64,000 nt of DNA from Dermanyssus gallinae (lineage: Eukaryota; Arthropoda; Arachnida; Mesostigmata; Dermanyssidae), in the NCBI GenBank assembly GCA_003439945.1, contig QVRM01006037.1:62001-126000 (forward strand), read 5' to 3'. Of this stretch, positions 1-15,619 are shown one piece after another. A model generated the notes under the pieces. The model was not told the DNA's origin. It searched no databases and saw only the letters and a program-made list of their open reading frames with translations. Position numbers and translations under genes: made by a program. Position 1 is the first letter of the stretch. Every line of letters begins with the position of its first letter.

Positions 1-1024
1 TGTAATTATTGTTGTTATTATAATTGTGGTTGTTGTTGTTGTTGTGGTTGTAACATTAGTGGCAGGAGGGTAAAGGTCATGGTAGATTTGATAATGATGA
101 AACCGATTATAGTGTTACTCAGCAGCGACGGCACTAAGAGCGTAACCACATGATGGTGGTCATGTAGCAACGAGATCTCATTTAGATCTGTAGGACAGCG
201 TTGCACTTGCTGTTGAACTAGTCGAAAGAGGGACAGATATTCAGCACTAAATTAGATAGAACGGAGAAATTGCATAACTTGGTCGTTATTGTAATGAAAC
301 ATTATTTGTGCATTGGGTCAAAAGCTCTCACTACGAGCCCGCTATATGTAACTATCCTTCATACGGCTATGTAGGCCATTTCTCTCAAGGTTTGTCGATG
401 AGGAGTCGTTCTAGGTAAAATCAAACGCATTTGTTCGAAGAGTCAGGTAGAAGATGACTATGTGCCATCACTTCGTCTCAACATTGTTAGTGGCCTTTAG
501 AGTGCTCAGGATGTGTGCGGGCCCCAGCTTCGAGATGTAGTATTGCAGGGCAATGCACAACCCGATTTTAACAATTAATCAATCAAGTAGGATTCCAGGC
601 CACCATTCCAAGTAGAACCAGGCCACCACTGTTACGGGATTTTGTTGTAATATGCTCGCTAACGTATTACTAAATTAGCTTTGCAACGACACGTGTTATG
701 TGTTTTAAGCGTTTGCTGCATTAGTAATAGTCATATGGTGAACTTTTACGTCTTTGTAGGCTCTACGTATACAATGAATATATATATATATATATATATA
801 TATGTGTACTTTCACAAAAGCCAGGGAAAATATTCCCACGAAGAGAGTGGCTATTCCTAAACAGCCGATTTATAACCGTATTTCTTGCAATGCACGAGTG
901 ATGGCCGATCATGCGGCGATTTCTCCGTTCCTCTCTCGTTCTACGCTCTCTTTGCCATAAGAAAAATATATCTCTATATCTAATCTATCTAAATTCAGAC
1001 TATCTACTTGTTTCTCTTGTTCAG
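1..1024. other. 5' flank, probably intron of the hemocytin-like gene
   Basis: No coding exon is recognisable here. The stretch starts with a short TTG/TAT-rich run and contains a (TA)n run at 779-803. Because the first exon at 1025 begins at a splice acceptor in the middle of a codon, this DNA is most simply an intron, with earlier exons left of the window. Confidence 0.5.
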
Positions 1025-1226
1025 TTCGTGCATCGACGGCGAGTGGGCCTGTACGAACGAAGTCTGTGACAGCGAGTGCTCGGTCCTGGTCAACTCCTAC
1101 TACAACACATTCGACGGCCGAGCCTATCAAACGGGCGCCGGTTCCTGCGCATTCGTTCTCATGCAGGTGACGAGGGGGCCACAGATCGTGCAGGACCGCA
1201 CGTCCTGTCCCGAGGACGCCACAAAG
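1025..1226 (+). CDS. Exon 1 (window numbering): start of VWD domain 1
   Basis: Acceptor ttgttcag, then one base completing a split codon and a Cys-rich VWD start (GEWAC, TFDGRAY, GSCAFVL). The frame continues into exon 2 only if the intron uses a GC donor (AAAG|GCAAGT) at 1227, the usual context of rare GC-AG introns. The intron 1227-2101 holds a (TA)n run at 1490-1517 and nothing else recognised. Confidence 0.75.
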
Positions 1227-4200
1227 GCAAGTGCGCCCGACTCGAGCCGATACCGGTCGACCTGTGTGCGCCTTACTTCACGAACACGTCCGCATAACGG
1301 CGTTAGAGCCACTGCTAAAGCACTGACACCAAGTTGAGGTATAATATTATTCTAAAATTATCTTTATGTCATTAATAGAACATTTATTCTGCCAACTAAA
1401 ACGATTAAGATTAGCCGCGATTTAATTTACGGAATCGGTGTATATACGGTTATTTTTTTATTTTATATATTCTGATATGGAAAATTGTAATATATATATA
1501 TATATATATATATATATCGTTTGAGCTAAATTTATCAAATGCTGTTTTGCAAATTGCTTTGGTGATTCAAATGATGTTTATAGTGCATGTGTATGCATAC
1601 TCAATACGAGTGAAATAGATGTGATGATGATGATAATGTTTATAATATTTGTTTACAGTTGTAGAATCATATTTGTGATTCTTATTAAACAGTTTGTTTC
1701 TTCTCGAAATGGGCTGCATAGAATATGTATGATTTCGATGTATGTTTATGCTGATACGAGTTGAGAACGATTTGTGAATGGGCAGTTGCATAGACATTTT
1801 TTTTTAAAAAATGCATGGCTTTATAATCACGCGAATATTCGCAAATTGCACTCTTGTAAAGAGATAGGGTTGGAGTGATCCACATAATATTTTTTTCATT
1901 AGTATCAATTATTCTAATTTGGCAAAAAGGCACGATTACCACCTTTGACACTTAGCTAACATAGTCAAACCCATTGACCCTGCAGTTCATGACATGCATG
2001 CTCAAGGAACACCGTGCAATGCAGTAATTGCACGGTGAAACGGCAAAACCACCCAGATTTGAAAATGTTCAATAGGAATTGGTGTTTGTGGACGATTCTA
2101 GGCGTGTGTCGGTGATCTCGTTATCAACCTGGGTGAGCAGGCAATACGGATAACTTCCGACCTGAGAGTCTTAATGAATCACCGCGAGTTTACCCAGCTT
2201 CCAGTCACTTTTCAAAAGAAGATTGTTGTCTCTAAGCCGACGAGAGAGTTTGTTCAGGTAATACAGAAGAGTGTGAGCAATATGGCAGATTGTTTTGGTG
2301 TTTGGCTTTCTCGGTTTTATTTTCTCTGTTTTCTTTTTCTGTCCGTAGTGAAGGCATTTCGATGCGTGCGTTTCGATTAGTGTGTACATATGTGTAAATA
2401 TATTTCCAATAATTCCACAGTAGTATAAGCATGGAGGGCACTATACATGGTCATTAAAAACGCATTTTTTAATTGTATCGCTTATTCGTTTTCTGATATG
2501 CTATGGAAACGCTAGAAAATCAGGCAAATCAATAATGGAATACAGATTCACTGACTCTAAAATCGATTCGCGTTGATTGAGCCACGCAAAACCTTCTTCA
2601 AACCGTTCACCGTTATAGCTGTCTGTTCTCGTTGCAGGTTGACGTGGAAGATATTAGCATTCTGACAAACGGTCGTAGTCAGATTTCGATCAAAGCATCG
2701 CCCACGTTCTTCAACCGAACCGTTGGCCTCTGCGGAACTTTTAACCATCAGGTATTTTCATACGTTTCAATTATTCTAGTCAGCGCAAGATTTAATCAAA
2801 GTTATACTACCACCTTCTAATGCTAATGGGCCTAGTCTAGACAAAGCCTTCTAAGGCCAAAACAATTTTAGCTAGTGGTGCCATCTCGGTACACCACGTC
2901 TGCAGCGTGTTCAGCGCTAGTAAACCAATCCAATCAGTGTACCGTTGAATTGCATGCCATATATACAGCCTTATCTCCTCCCACAGAGAAGAGAGCACAG
3001 GTGAATGCAACAAGATCCTATTTCACAGTGTCTTTCCATGACAAGCCCTGGGGCCCGTCAAACGCCAAAATGCGCAGAAATCATTAGCACGAAAACAAGC
3101 CACGCAAGTATCTGTTGCTTAAAAAAATGCTTAAACACCACGCTGCCATTATTGGGGTCGGGCAATTCCGGTTGAGTAGTGTTTCTCATGCTTTTATTCC
3201 TATTAACGGGAAGCAGCGCGAGACATGATAGGCAACGAGAAGACAGACCGAGAGGGAAGGAGTTTCTCATTTAGAGAGGTTTGTTATGTTGGTCATACCC
3301 GTTTTGCTTGTTGTTAATCCGGAAGCAAAACAAACCACTAAAGAGTCACCGATTGGTTTTGAAGAAGTGTGCAGATCGCTCATTTTTTAGAGAACAGCAA
3401 TTGAGCTGTCATCAAATGATATCCCAAAAAAGTGCAATTTTTCTGCATTGCGTGTTCCTAATGTCGCTGCACAGCTCCCGGCAGTGAGGCACTATTAAGA
3501 TCTAGACATACATAAGAACGTAATGTTGCTTTTTGCTAATGTAACAGACTCTACTACGAACGTCTCCAAATATTGTTAGTACTTAAGACACAGACGCTAG
3601 GACTGAAGCATAGATCTGCCATAAAGCACTAGATCGTATAAATATGTCCCAGCACAAGTAGTTAAGTAAGTACAGTAGGCAAAATAGGCGGTATGTATGG
3701 TAAAAAGCCGCAAGGCAAAACACGATTGGTGGTGCAAAAAACCATACAGCGGCACACATAACTCCTACTATAGCCCGGCAAAAAGCAGATATAGTGAAAA
3801 GCCTATTTCAGTAGAATTACGGGAAAGCTCATGTGGCTGTGTTGATATTTATTTACGTTCGGGCATAGTCGAAATTAATTGGAGCGTGGAAAGACGTTGC
3901 AGACTGTTTAGCGTTCCAAGGTCCTGCATTTGATCTCTATGCCAAGAATATCGATACTACCATTTCAAGAAATGTTCTTAACATTACGATAAGATATTAT
4001 GATAATATCGCAATGGTGACAAGACTCTTTCTTTTCTCAAATTAGCGCGGCGACGATTTCATGGGTCCAAACAACGACATAACAACATCGCCATTCATGC
4101 TGGCCGAACAGTGGACCGTCGAGAAGGAACAATGCCGCTTCACACCTGCTGGAGATTGTTCGTCTGTTACCCACTACAACGAGCGTAGAGAAATCTGTGA

Positions 4201-5707
4201 GAATCTCTACCGAGATCGTACACTTTTCCCAGGTAATATAGAAGAGAAACTTTTCACTTTTATTTGTTTTAAAAATTAATGTTTGAAGCTTTGGATAAGA
4301 CTCCGCGCTCGCGGAACGTTATAACGCGTCGCTACACAGTTCGCTACGTGTGTGTATGTGTAGGCAAGGCTTGCATAGATTTACTCGGAAAATGACAGAA
4401 TACATTTGCTGAAAAACATCGCAACGCTAAAGCTGTCTGCACATTAGTGAGTGCGGCAGCCGGTAACGGCGTGCACATTCAAACTCACAGATGCGGTTGC
4501 TTCATTCCTATGAGAGCTCGATACCCTCCTCCCCTTGTCTGTTTGGAGTTTCCTAGAAGTGCTAATCGGTATTTTTGGATTAATCCTTATGTGGCCCACG
4601 TGCAGGATGCGTGGACAAGGTTGCCCCCGAAGTATACTACGAGCAATGTATGGAGGCGCTGTGTTCTTGCACCTCATCGACATCCGAGTGCCTCTGCCCG
4701 TTCGTCAGCTACTATTCACAACTGTGCTCGAATAAAGGCGCCTCGTCCGACTGGATGTCAAGCGTGCCCGCATGCTGTAAGTCGGAAACGCCAAGTCGCT
4801 TCAGCTGACAGAGAGCACACATAGAGCGCCGAAAGCTGGTGACGCTGCATATTCTGTTCAATAAAGTTCAGTTAACGTAGCGCGATAATGGCGACAATCA
4901 GAGTGACCTGCAGATATGCATTGCTCTGCCCACACCCTATATTTGGCTTCAACAGCTTCAGCTCTTTCAGCTCGGACAAGGGTCAGCATACCCTGCAATA
5001 TTTATAGTGTGTGTTCACCCTCCTCCGTGATTCCACTTCTTCTTTTTTGTTGTCGTTGTTGTTATTGTTGTTGTTTTCGTTGTTATTGTTGTTGTTCGCT
5101 TCCAAATTTGCAATTGCGCTAAAAGAGCAGACTAACAGGTGTACTTGATCCCAGTATGACAAAACGGTCTCCGAGGAGTGGTTTTAGCCCGTCATATTCG
5201 CTCGCCTCTGCCCAGTTCCTACGGATTTACACGAATAATCCACAGTTCACCCCCCCCCGACTATTTATTAATAAAGGTGTTTATTTTCTACTCTGTTTGT
5301 CTTACATTGCACTCGCAACTTCACCGACGGTGTCGCTGCTGCCGGGTGTAACGCGGGCTTGTGTCTCTGCGCTGCACGCTCTCCGGACGGTCGGCGTCAT
5401 CTGTCTGGAGAGCAGCGGTTGAATGCCACCACGGGATGCGGTATCAGCTGTGCACGTCGGCCTGTCACGCTTCGTGTTCGCACCGCTCGCACTTTGGCGC
5501 TAATTGCTCGACGTCGGTCTGCGTCGAAGGTTGCGCGTGTCCACCCGGTAACACTCTGAGCTCAGAAGGCGTCTGCGTGCCGTATGAATCCTGCACGTGC
5601 TACTTTGACGGTAGGGAGTACCCAGACGGATTCCGTCAGACTCGCAACAACCAGGACTGGTACGCATTCCTTCGTTAGATTATATTCAATATATATATAT
5701 ATATATT

Positions 5708-5787
<80 letters not shown>

Positions 5788-8700
5788 ATATATATATATA
5801 TATATATATAGTTGTACCGCCATCGTCATCAGTCTCATATAGGATGCAAACGGAAGGAGAAAATAATAGTGTCCTGTGTCGAATGTTCGATTGTGCATCT
5901 CGACGCTGAACGTCTCGACTCAACGATCAACCCACTACCCCATCGGGCTCGACATATGTAGTAGTAGTAGTAATAATAATACTCTTGGCTGAGGGTCAGC
6001 CCAAAAACTTTACTTTTTAGTAGTAATAATACAAAGATTAGCAGTCAAAAGTTAACTGTTTTCCTGATAAAGACAGTGACGTTAGCGATAATAATCAGGT
6101 GATAGTGCATATTAGGCTAATCAATCACCCATTCACTCATTCCTTCATTTTCACTCAAGTAGAGTGGGTACAAAATGGTTCATGTTACTCTCGAACTTAT
6201 TAATTAATAGTTGTGGTCAACAAAATTCAAATTTTGTTACCTACTGTTGTTTTGCGCCGACGACTTTCAGTCAATGCCAAAAAGGCTTTTGGCACTGCGA
6301 AGCATCAGCCGAGGAACGCGATCTCAACACCGACATTGTTGAAATCACCTGCTCACTGCCTAATGAAGTGTTTTCGCAGTGCGTCACCTCATGCGAGCCT
6401 ACCTGTAAGAATCTTCAGGTGAATCAGGCCGAGTGCAGCTTTGCGATCTGCCGTCCAGGTAACTGATGGGTGCAATCATTCACTAACTAAGCTAACTTAC
6501 AGCTTACCGATGAACCACAGGTACAAAGCAACAAATAGTACTAGCCCAATAGGCAATTTTTTCTATAGGCTATAACTAAGAAAACTTCTAACTGGGCTAC
6601 ACACGTTACAAGCCCTTTGCATTTACCCACGTAATGTTCTCCTCAACCCAAAACTACGGTCGCACTAAATAACCAGCTAAGCGTTTAGATTGATAGAGAG
6701 AATGCAACCAATACAATCGTGACTTTTTCATAGTAAATTACGATTATTGAAGTCAACTTGCCAAGCCGTTTCAATTCTGTCGTAGTCGAAGGCTGTTGGG
6801 CCTTACGTCCACCTTAGGGTAGAGTTTACCTGATGTTGAGATGCTTGCGGAAGTTTCTGCCATCTACATTTTTTCGTCTTTTCGATTAAGTGGGTGCCTA
6901 CATTTAATGTGCGGTTTAACGGCGATTAACGCCATAGGTTGTCAATGTGCCGACGGGTTCGTTCGGGACCAGACTACGGGCCAATGCATTCACCGAAGAG
7001 AGTGTCCCTGCTTCCATGGAGGAATCCTATACAACGAGGGTGAATCGATCTACCGCGAGTGTAACAAATGGTTGGTGACCTATTGCGTTTTATTGAATCT
7101 TATCCAGGCAGCTTTATTTAAGCAGGCGTGGTGGGTCCTGAGTCAACAACAAGACTGCGTCTAACAAGACTTCAAGCACGATTCGCCCAGCTCCCACCAT
7201 TAGCTCAGTAACAGTAGAGGAGCAGTCTTTATTAGTGGCGAATTTTTCAGCGTAGCGGTAAATCAAGTTTCAAAATGCATTTCACAGCAAATAAATAATT
7301 CCCATAAAGCAAGAGTTTAAGACTTTAATCTACTGGGCCTATTCTCAGTCCCATATACAAGGTGGACGTGGCTTTTGCAGCCATATCAAGTATGCAGCAG
7401 CGGCTGAGGAGTTAATGCAAGACCGCTAGGAAGCAACATATACACACCGCGTAGCTCCCTCTGCACAAGATATTACGGGTTGTGTAACGAGAACACGCCG
7501 TGGTGTTTGGGAGTTCATGTTCGCATACCCCGAGTTTTTTTTGTTTAAAATCATTTTAAGATTTACGCGTGCACACTTTTGCGTTCCGTCTGTACGCGAC
7601 ATGGTTAATAATGCGCCTACCCCTTTATCGCGATGCAGTCTTTTTTAGAAACAATAGGCGGCCCCTTGAGGGCTTTTTTGCTATCCTTTTTCGAGAGGCC
7701 GGAGTTATACTCTTTCCCATGGCGTGTAGCAATGCCTGCCTGCCTCCCTTTATCTGTGTGGACTACGCAAAACAAATTGCTTATTAACGCCGAGGGGGCT
7801 TCGACGATCGCCTAGGCGAATTGAGCACAACCACGGCGTTTCTTTTTGCTGTTATTGCGGACATGACTTGAACGTAGTGACCAGCAACGATTTCCAACAG
7901 GTTGTAGAATTACGAGACATCTCACTCAACATTTAGCGCCTGGCAGTGCTAAACGCACGGTCGCCTATTAGCGCCGAGCAACCTTTTCTTACTCTCTCTC
8001 TCTCAGCCATTCTCTGTATTTGTCTGTGTGGACGTGTTTTTTGGATGGGTTTATTTGCATTCGCGTTTGAATCACGCCCGCCCGCAGCAAGTGCCTAAAC
8101 AGTAAATGGGAGTGTGACGATGCACCCTGTCCGGGCATGTGCGACGTGTGGGGCGACACGCACGTGAGCACGTTCGACGGCCAACTGCTCGACTTTAGCG
8201 GCAGCTGCGAGTACGTTGTGGTTCGCAGCGAGGGCGACTCGTCGAACGCCGGCTGGTTCCAGGTAGTTTTGCGGAACTTCCACTGCGCGGTGCGGTCACC
8301 CGACTGCCAGAAGAGCGTGGTTGTCCAGTACGGTAAGTTCGCCCACCACCATTAGGATACACTCACTCGTGACGGAACAAGGGCAGGAGCATGCATGTCG
8401 GTAGGGCATGGCGGTCTCGGTGGTGGCAGTGATGGCAATGACGGATGGTGACCTGGGCGACGAGAGTCTGATGCATGACTAAAGGGTCTGCTTCTCATCT
8501 GTCTAGAATTAACAACATTTTGTGAGGGATGTTGGTCTCAATTCTGGACTGTCCCCAATTTGAGCATGAAGTTGTCGCCATGAGGCGTCTATCTTCAATA
8601 TCGTGCACCGGCGGCTAGACCTGTTGAGATATCTAGGGTTTCCTCAACAGTCCTTAAGGCAACATTTGAGCAGCACGCTGATTCTCGGCAGTGATGTAAT

Positions 8701-11700
8701 TTTACCATCTCGTTTCAATGAACTTCGTTCAAAGAAAATTCGATCAACAACGGGGATCGAACCGGCGACACCCCGGTAGGCCACAATCATGACCAACGCA
8801 CTGGAGTCCCCGTAGACCAATATACTCGCCTATAACTTGTCTATAGAACTATAAACACGTCTATAACCACAACTGCTACAATAATTCTACACAATAAAAA
8901 CACGGCCAAAGGTAACAGCGTCACGCGTAGCTAAACAGTTATGTATGTAGCAATCGTATATGACAATTTAGCATTTCCTTCAAAATATACTGCCTGTCTT
9001 AGCAACCACAGTGATAGGTAAAACCTGGTTTGATGTATTTGATGGGTTTAGAGGTTCTGCACATTGTGTACTTGGTTCTTCGCCCTGAATTATGTTTCCT
9101 TTGTGTCTTTCCGTGACAAAAACAATGACGATGACCCCAATTTAACGACGTTGCTACTACTCTTGAACAGAGGGTCATATGTTAACTTTACTGCGGAAAA
9201 CGTGGATCATGTCCGAGCGGGCGCCGTTCTACCCACAGCGAATCGGCCTATACACGAAGGCTGGGTTGCCAAACCAGGTGACGATTTATTGGGATGGAGA
9301 AACGCGTCTACATGTGATCGCCGGCGTCCAGTGGAAGGAAAAGGTAAGCGTTGAGGCACTATGCCACTGTCGATTAACGCAGGAAGATTTACGACGCATC
9401 TTCGGTGATCGGCCTAGCTGCATATCGGTACAGCGTGTCGGCAAACGTCTGTTGCTGTATGGAGCTATGCTAGCTATGCGCTGGCTACAAATGTTTTGGG
9501 TCAGCCCACATGCACTGAGAGCTTCCGAGCTAATTCAATGTTTTTACTAAATGGTCGTTTCAAACGCTGGGCTAGTTTTAATCGCCCTCCTTAAAATCAC
9601 TATTCTTAAAAAATGATATCTCACAGTACGCCGGGTCTACTGACAGACTGCCAACTTGTGCATTCGCCTGTGTAGTGTTTTACAACACTTTCCTGTAGGT
9701 CGCATTTTGCGGGTATGTTGGTTAAACGGATTTATTATTATTTTTGCAACGGTACGACCAACGTTTTTGATTAATTTTTGTTGCTAGCGTTACCGAGAAA
9801 ATATCCAGAATAAATAAGGCCGTCACGCAGCAAAAATGCTGCGTACAGAACAAGAAAACGCGGCCAAACTGTTGGTCCTTTTGGGCCTTCTCAGCTCCCA
9901 ACATGCCCTTTGAAGCAATGCCAAAGTAAGTCCCGATGACCGAACTGCAACATGTATTGTTATGCATGCAGCCGTAAGGTTCTCGCCTATAAGGAATTAT
10001 GTTATTCTTGCAATTGCTGCTCGTTTGATACAAACCTAGATTTACAGCCTATTAGGCAAACCTTTCTCACCAAGAACATCTGGATGGTAACCTCGAAACA
10101 CACCGACGATGAGGTTAACACACGTTTTTATTATAGCACTTTATCCAAACTAGCGGACTCACCTTGCAGTTAGTTAGTTACTTAATCAGCTAGTATAGGC
10201 AAATCATCGATTGAACTACGTTGCATTTTGTAGCTGTTATCTGGGTGTTGTTTTTTGTGCCGCTGCTGCGTGTTTCATGTAGCTTGTCGGTATGTGTGGC
10301 AACTTCAACGGGGACGACTCCGATGAGCTTCGGGTATCGTCAGGCGGGCCGCTGGTTCATTCCGTCGTCGAGTTCGTGCGCGGCTGGCAGCTCCAGCCGC
10401 AGTGTCAAGCTCCGGTCGCCCGAGACGTCGTTTGCCACGACCGCCACAAGCGACAGTGGGCGCAAACCCAGTGTGGCGTGCTCAGCGGACCCGACTTTGA
10501 GGACTGCCACAACGAAATCGAAGTCGAGCCCTACATTAAGAGGTTGAACTTCTTCTATCTATGTTCGTTGTGAAGTTGGTCCGAACGTACTGACCCTACC
10601 AGTAATAGTACAAAGTAAAGTAAAGTTTTCGGGCTGACCCTCAGCCAAGATTCGACGTCCACGGGACTGCTTTTTTGCAATGCTTTATATGTAATAGTAC
10701 TGCGGTTGACTCACGGATACAATCGGCAAAAAAAAAATTGGAACCATGCTACTGCTTCAGGGCCGCCTTCCCCTTATATGTAAGCTCGTCTTCTTTCGTG
10801 TCCCACCCCGCAGTTTGATATTCAGAACATTACCAATCACTTCATTACCATATTTTTCATACGTCTGCAATTCAATTGAGTAAAGGAACTTTATAGAGAA
10901 TATAGTCAAATAGTGGCAATCTAAGACAACGTTTTCGGAATAAAGTATGAGTGGAATATTGATTCTCGGCTATGTTTTGCCACAGGCGGGCTGTCAAGCT
11001 AGTCTGGCTCACTGTCACTATGAGCATAAGTTGTACGCATTCGGTATCGAGATGAGCGAGATGCTGTAAATACATTGCTGTATTTAGTGTCGGTCGGGGT
11101 CATCCGGAGGAGACACATAGGTGCGCGGGTTCGAGCCCCACCGTTACACATTTGTATTTATGGGGGTCCGTCTATGAATCAATGCGAAAAGCGGTTCCGT
11201 GAACGTTAAGAACGTTAAATTTTGGCTAAGGGTCAGCCCGAAAACTTTACTTGTAGTAGTAGTAGTATAAAGTATTTTTAATAGTAGTAGCAGCAGCAGC
11301 AGTCGTCATTGTCGAACGTACAACAGCGTCATCGTAGCAGAGCCAGTCAATGAAATTCTTCGGTACAGAAAACCCGGTCGTATCTAGATTGGCGGTTGGG
11401 TGACAGCCGTATTAATAGGGGATCCAACGATTCAGTAAGTAACTTTTTATTTGGTGATTTTGGTGAAATAATACTATTGTGGCTGCTTTTGTGACTGCTG
11501 ATTGACGTATGTTCTATCTACCGGTGCTGTAGATGTCTGGTAGATGCGTGCAGCTGTTCGGACGGTGGCGACTGCGAGTGCGTCTGTACGGCAATCGCCG
11601 CGTACGCTCATCGCTGCGCCCAACGTGGAGTACTCGTCCATTGGAGACATCAGGATCTTTGCCGTACGCATCCTTTGCTCTAATTAGACATGAAGTTTTC

Positions 11701-11869
11701 TAACTACCATGTGTGGTTTAGCGTTTGCAATAACCTTATATTATTAAGTCGACAAATCTGCAGTTATTGGGTACATTTTTCTCTCCGAAAATGCGTAAGT
11801 GCGCGCGTGCAGGAATCGAATCCGCGCGTCATCTTATCGTGATTTTCCTCACTCATTTCTCGTCGGCTA

Positions 11870-11922
<53 letters not shown>

Positions 11923-12096
11923 GCACTTACAAGTTTTATTTGATCAAAATAGTATTAAGAACATCTCTATTCCTACGGGATCTCAGGGAACCCTTCGGCG
12001 GAGGGAAGGGACGACCCTTCGACTGACGCCGCGTTTCCCCGCTGAAGCGCGATCGATACTCGCTGCAGTAGGAACTCTCCAGATCGTTTTATATAA

Positions 12097-12144
<48 letters not shown>

Positions 12145-15100
12145 CTCTAAATTTTGGCGGCCAGAATGCGTTGCTATTCTGAAAGTACTGTCCGAAATGT
12201 GCACGCTTTAAACTTACGTAGAAAATAGAGAGGAGAAAGAAATATCTGAAAATGTGCTATATTTATATGGTTTACATGTACTGCGTGCAGCGATGCAATG
12301 TGACGAAGAATGTGAACGCTATACGCCTTGTGTGCCGGACTCGTGTGCCAACACACAGACCTGTCAGGTGGCCATTGAACAGGGCGTCCAGTTGGACTGT
12401 GCCGAGCCCGTCTGTGTCGAGGGTTGCGCTCTGCCCAAATGTAAACCAGGTAGGGTTACGAGCCTAGCCTTATTAGGATCTGCAAAACTACAAGCTTAGT
12501 TCTAGGATCTCGGATAAGCACCGTTCTACTGCTTCCGTCACGACGGATCTGATCATGCATCATCTTCGTCATCGCGCAGGCTTAAGCCAGACCACAGAAC
12601 CGACAACTCACACAACATATTTCGTATTAGGGACACATTCTAGACACTTTAAGCGACGAGAACGATTGTCACTTAGAAAATACTGTCTAATCTTTTTTAA
12701 AGCATTTTTTAAATAAAAATGTATTACTTGCCTATGAGAGGAAAAAGGGAGGAAAAACGAATATCAACCAATAAGTGCAGGTGGCTTAGTATTTAATGCC
12801 GTTGTGTGTTGGTGCTCTTTGATAGGTTTCAAATGCAGGGGAAGGACATTAAGTGTTTAAACAGAGCGCTTTTTCTTTGAGCGCTAAAATCCGAATAGTC
12901 TCAAATTATCGATCTTTCCTCCGATAAAACGGTTATACCGACCATGTGGTATTTAGTTAAAGGTATTTATCGACGGCGTGAGGGAACTATTTTGTATAGA
13001 CGTTTTTGTTGGCCGTCTTTTTAATATATTTTATTTGCAAACTTGAATATGTCCTCAAATTCTAAACCCGTTGGCCTGTGTATGCTTGCAGGATTCATCC
13101 GTCTGAACGAAACCACACACGAGTGTGTACCTTCATCACATTGCACATCGAGTGAAATTATTGTTGCGCCCCCGGTGTTCTGCCACGTCGAAGGCGAGCC
13201 TCAAAGCTTCAGCGAAGGCCAGAGAATGCCCTCAAACGATCCTTGCGTCTCCTGGTATGTTTCTCATCTGTTCACGCTTAATGCTGTAGATTCGTTTCGA
13301 ACGGCCATTGCTAGGAAACCGGGACAGCACTAACTATGGATGGAGGGGTTAGTTATACACTTGACCTGCATACCTAAGTACACAAGATATTAGCACTTAT
13401 TATGCCATTTTAGGGTTTCAGGGAAACGTACACATGTCACATTTTTACACCTAAGTACCCTAAGTACACAGGTCACCCCTTTTATATGAGGGACGCTCAG
13501 ACCAGCAACATACGCAGACATGTTAAGATATCTATGGTTTCGTCTGCATTCACCTTGAAACAGCATAGTAGCTGACTCTCGAGTGGGGTGTCTATCATAT
13601 CTTCTTAATGAGCATCGCTCGAAGAAAATTCAAATCGAAAACAGGGATCGAGCCAGCGGCACCCCGGCAGATGACAACCTACTATAATTAGCGCACTAGC
13701 CCCCAGATCTCACCGCCGCTATATGTTACGCTCAAGATTTACTATGTAAGAGTAATATTGACCTTTAGTATAAAACAATGTGCAGTCGTGGCATAATGCA
13801 TACGCTACGAGGGTCCGTTAAATAAGAAGGCTTAGAACTGAATGAGCTGAACTCTTTCCGTTCTGTACACTTTGTTTTCAGCTTCTGTGCACGCGGTGAA
13901 ACGCGCTGCATTGGCCGGCCCTGCGCGAAGTCACTGGTTACCGACACACCGACGTGCTTCGAAGGCTGGACTGACTGGAGGAGCGATACTTCGCCACCAG
14001 ATGCTGTTTGTATTAATCTAGAGTCAGCACAGATATTCTTGAATCCATAGCCTTATTCGAATTTGTCGGTTGTCCGACTGTATTCTCCGCGCATTATTGC
14101 CATAGACGGCCGTTACATCTACACAATTTGATTGAAAAACCGTTGATTTCTAACGCAAATCAGCTAATCAAACCTGGTATTTTTTTTAATTCTATCTCAA
14201 TCACAATAGCTATATTTTTAATTCTATACGTATGTGCCCACCAGAAGTTATATTCTATATTTTAGTTTAGTCAATGTTCGTAAAGCCCAAGATTCCCCAG
14301 GAACGAAAGAGAGGTGGCATGTATACGTTTGTCATATACACTTTTATACCTGTCAGGTTGTGGCTGTAAACACCACATATTATTGATTTTGTTTCTTTAT
14401 CTTTAAATTAGAAAGCCAACTTCTCTCGGAAATATTTTGAAGGCGACATAGGGAACTGTATAAATCGTTAAAGTAAATATTTGTCTAGTGAAACATAGCC
14501 TCTGAGAAGCCTCGTTTTGGAGTGAGAATAATATTACTAAAATCTTTGACATTGGTATTGTTGCCCGACATAAGTAAATTCTGCTTCCGCTAAGGAACAT
14601 ATAACACCGGTCAGAAGATGCGACATGATTATTTAGAAGAGAAATCACAAAAATGTAAGTTATTTTATTAACTTTTACGTCCAATTTATCCAAATCATTA
14701 CAATTCATAGCGCTCATATATTCATTGCGCGATCTAGGCGATCATTTTGGTATCAGCTATATGACAATCGAATCCGTGGTTAGGGAGTAATTAAGGTTTT
14801 CCGGAGGACACGTCGAAATTGAATGTATACATAAATGATCTACTTCATCAGATAAACCACTCGTGGTCAGTTATGCATGCACTTATTTTTGACATGCCCT
14901 CTGAAAAATCGTAATTACTCCGCCATCACGCTCGCACTCTCATAGATTTACCAAAATAATCGTCATGACGATTGAGTTTGTTTTGAGCGCTGAAAATAGT
15001 TGTAAAGTTTTGATCTTGAGGTATTGGGCGTGTAAGCTATTAAAAAAACTTTTTTTGCGAATTCATTTTTAAACGATTATTTTGCATCTTCTGGCCGGCG

Positions 15101-15540
15101 TTATATGCAACATTTTCTTACGAACCCAATGATGTGTTTCATTTTCGTAAAGTTATCTTGCATCGCACATTTTGTGCTGTAGTGTCAGGCAACAACATGC
15201 CTACTTTATTGAGCTGTAGAGTTCCCTACGTCGCTTTTTAAATATATCTAGGAGATCCTGCATATATGCATCTAAATAAGCAAACATTATGTTTGCATGT
15301 GTGCATGGTCTTTGTGGATGTTATAGTTTGGCCGTGATCTAGAGTATCTCGGGTATCACAAGTGTCCGACTAAAATGATAAAGGCTGTTGAATGTCGACG
15401 GATTCACGATCACGAACTCTGGTCTCCCTCGACCGTCGGGGTTACGTGTGATCCGGTCCGAGGTCTAGAATGCGAACCAAATGACCTACAGCCCTGTGCC
15501 GATTGGGAGATGCGCGTGCAGTGCTCATGTGAGTTGCCAT

Positions 15541-15619
<79 letters not shown>

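Noticed and set aside
3697..3933. 78-codon + frame in the intron after exon 3
   Set aside because: AT-rich composition, no domain, and it does not fit the splice phase between exons 3 and 4.
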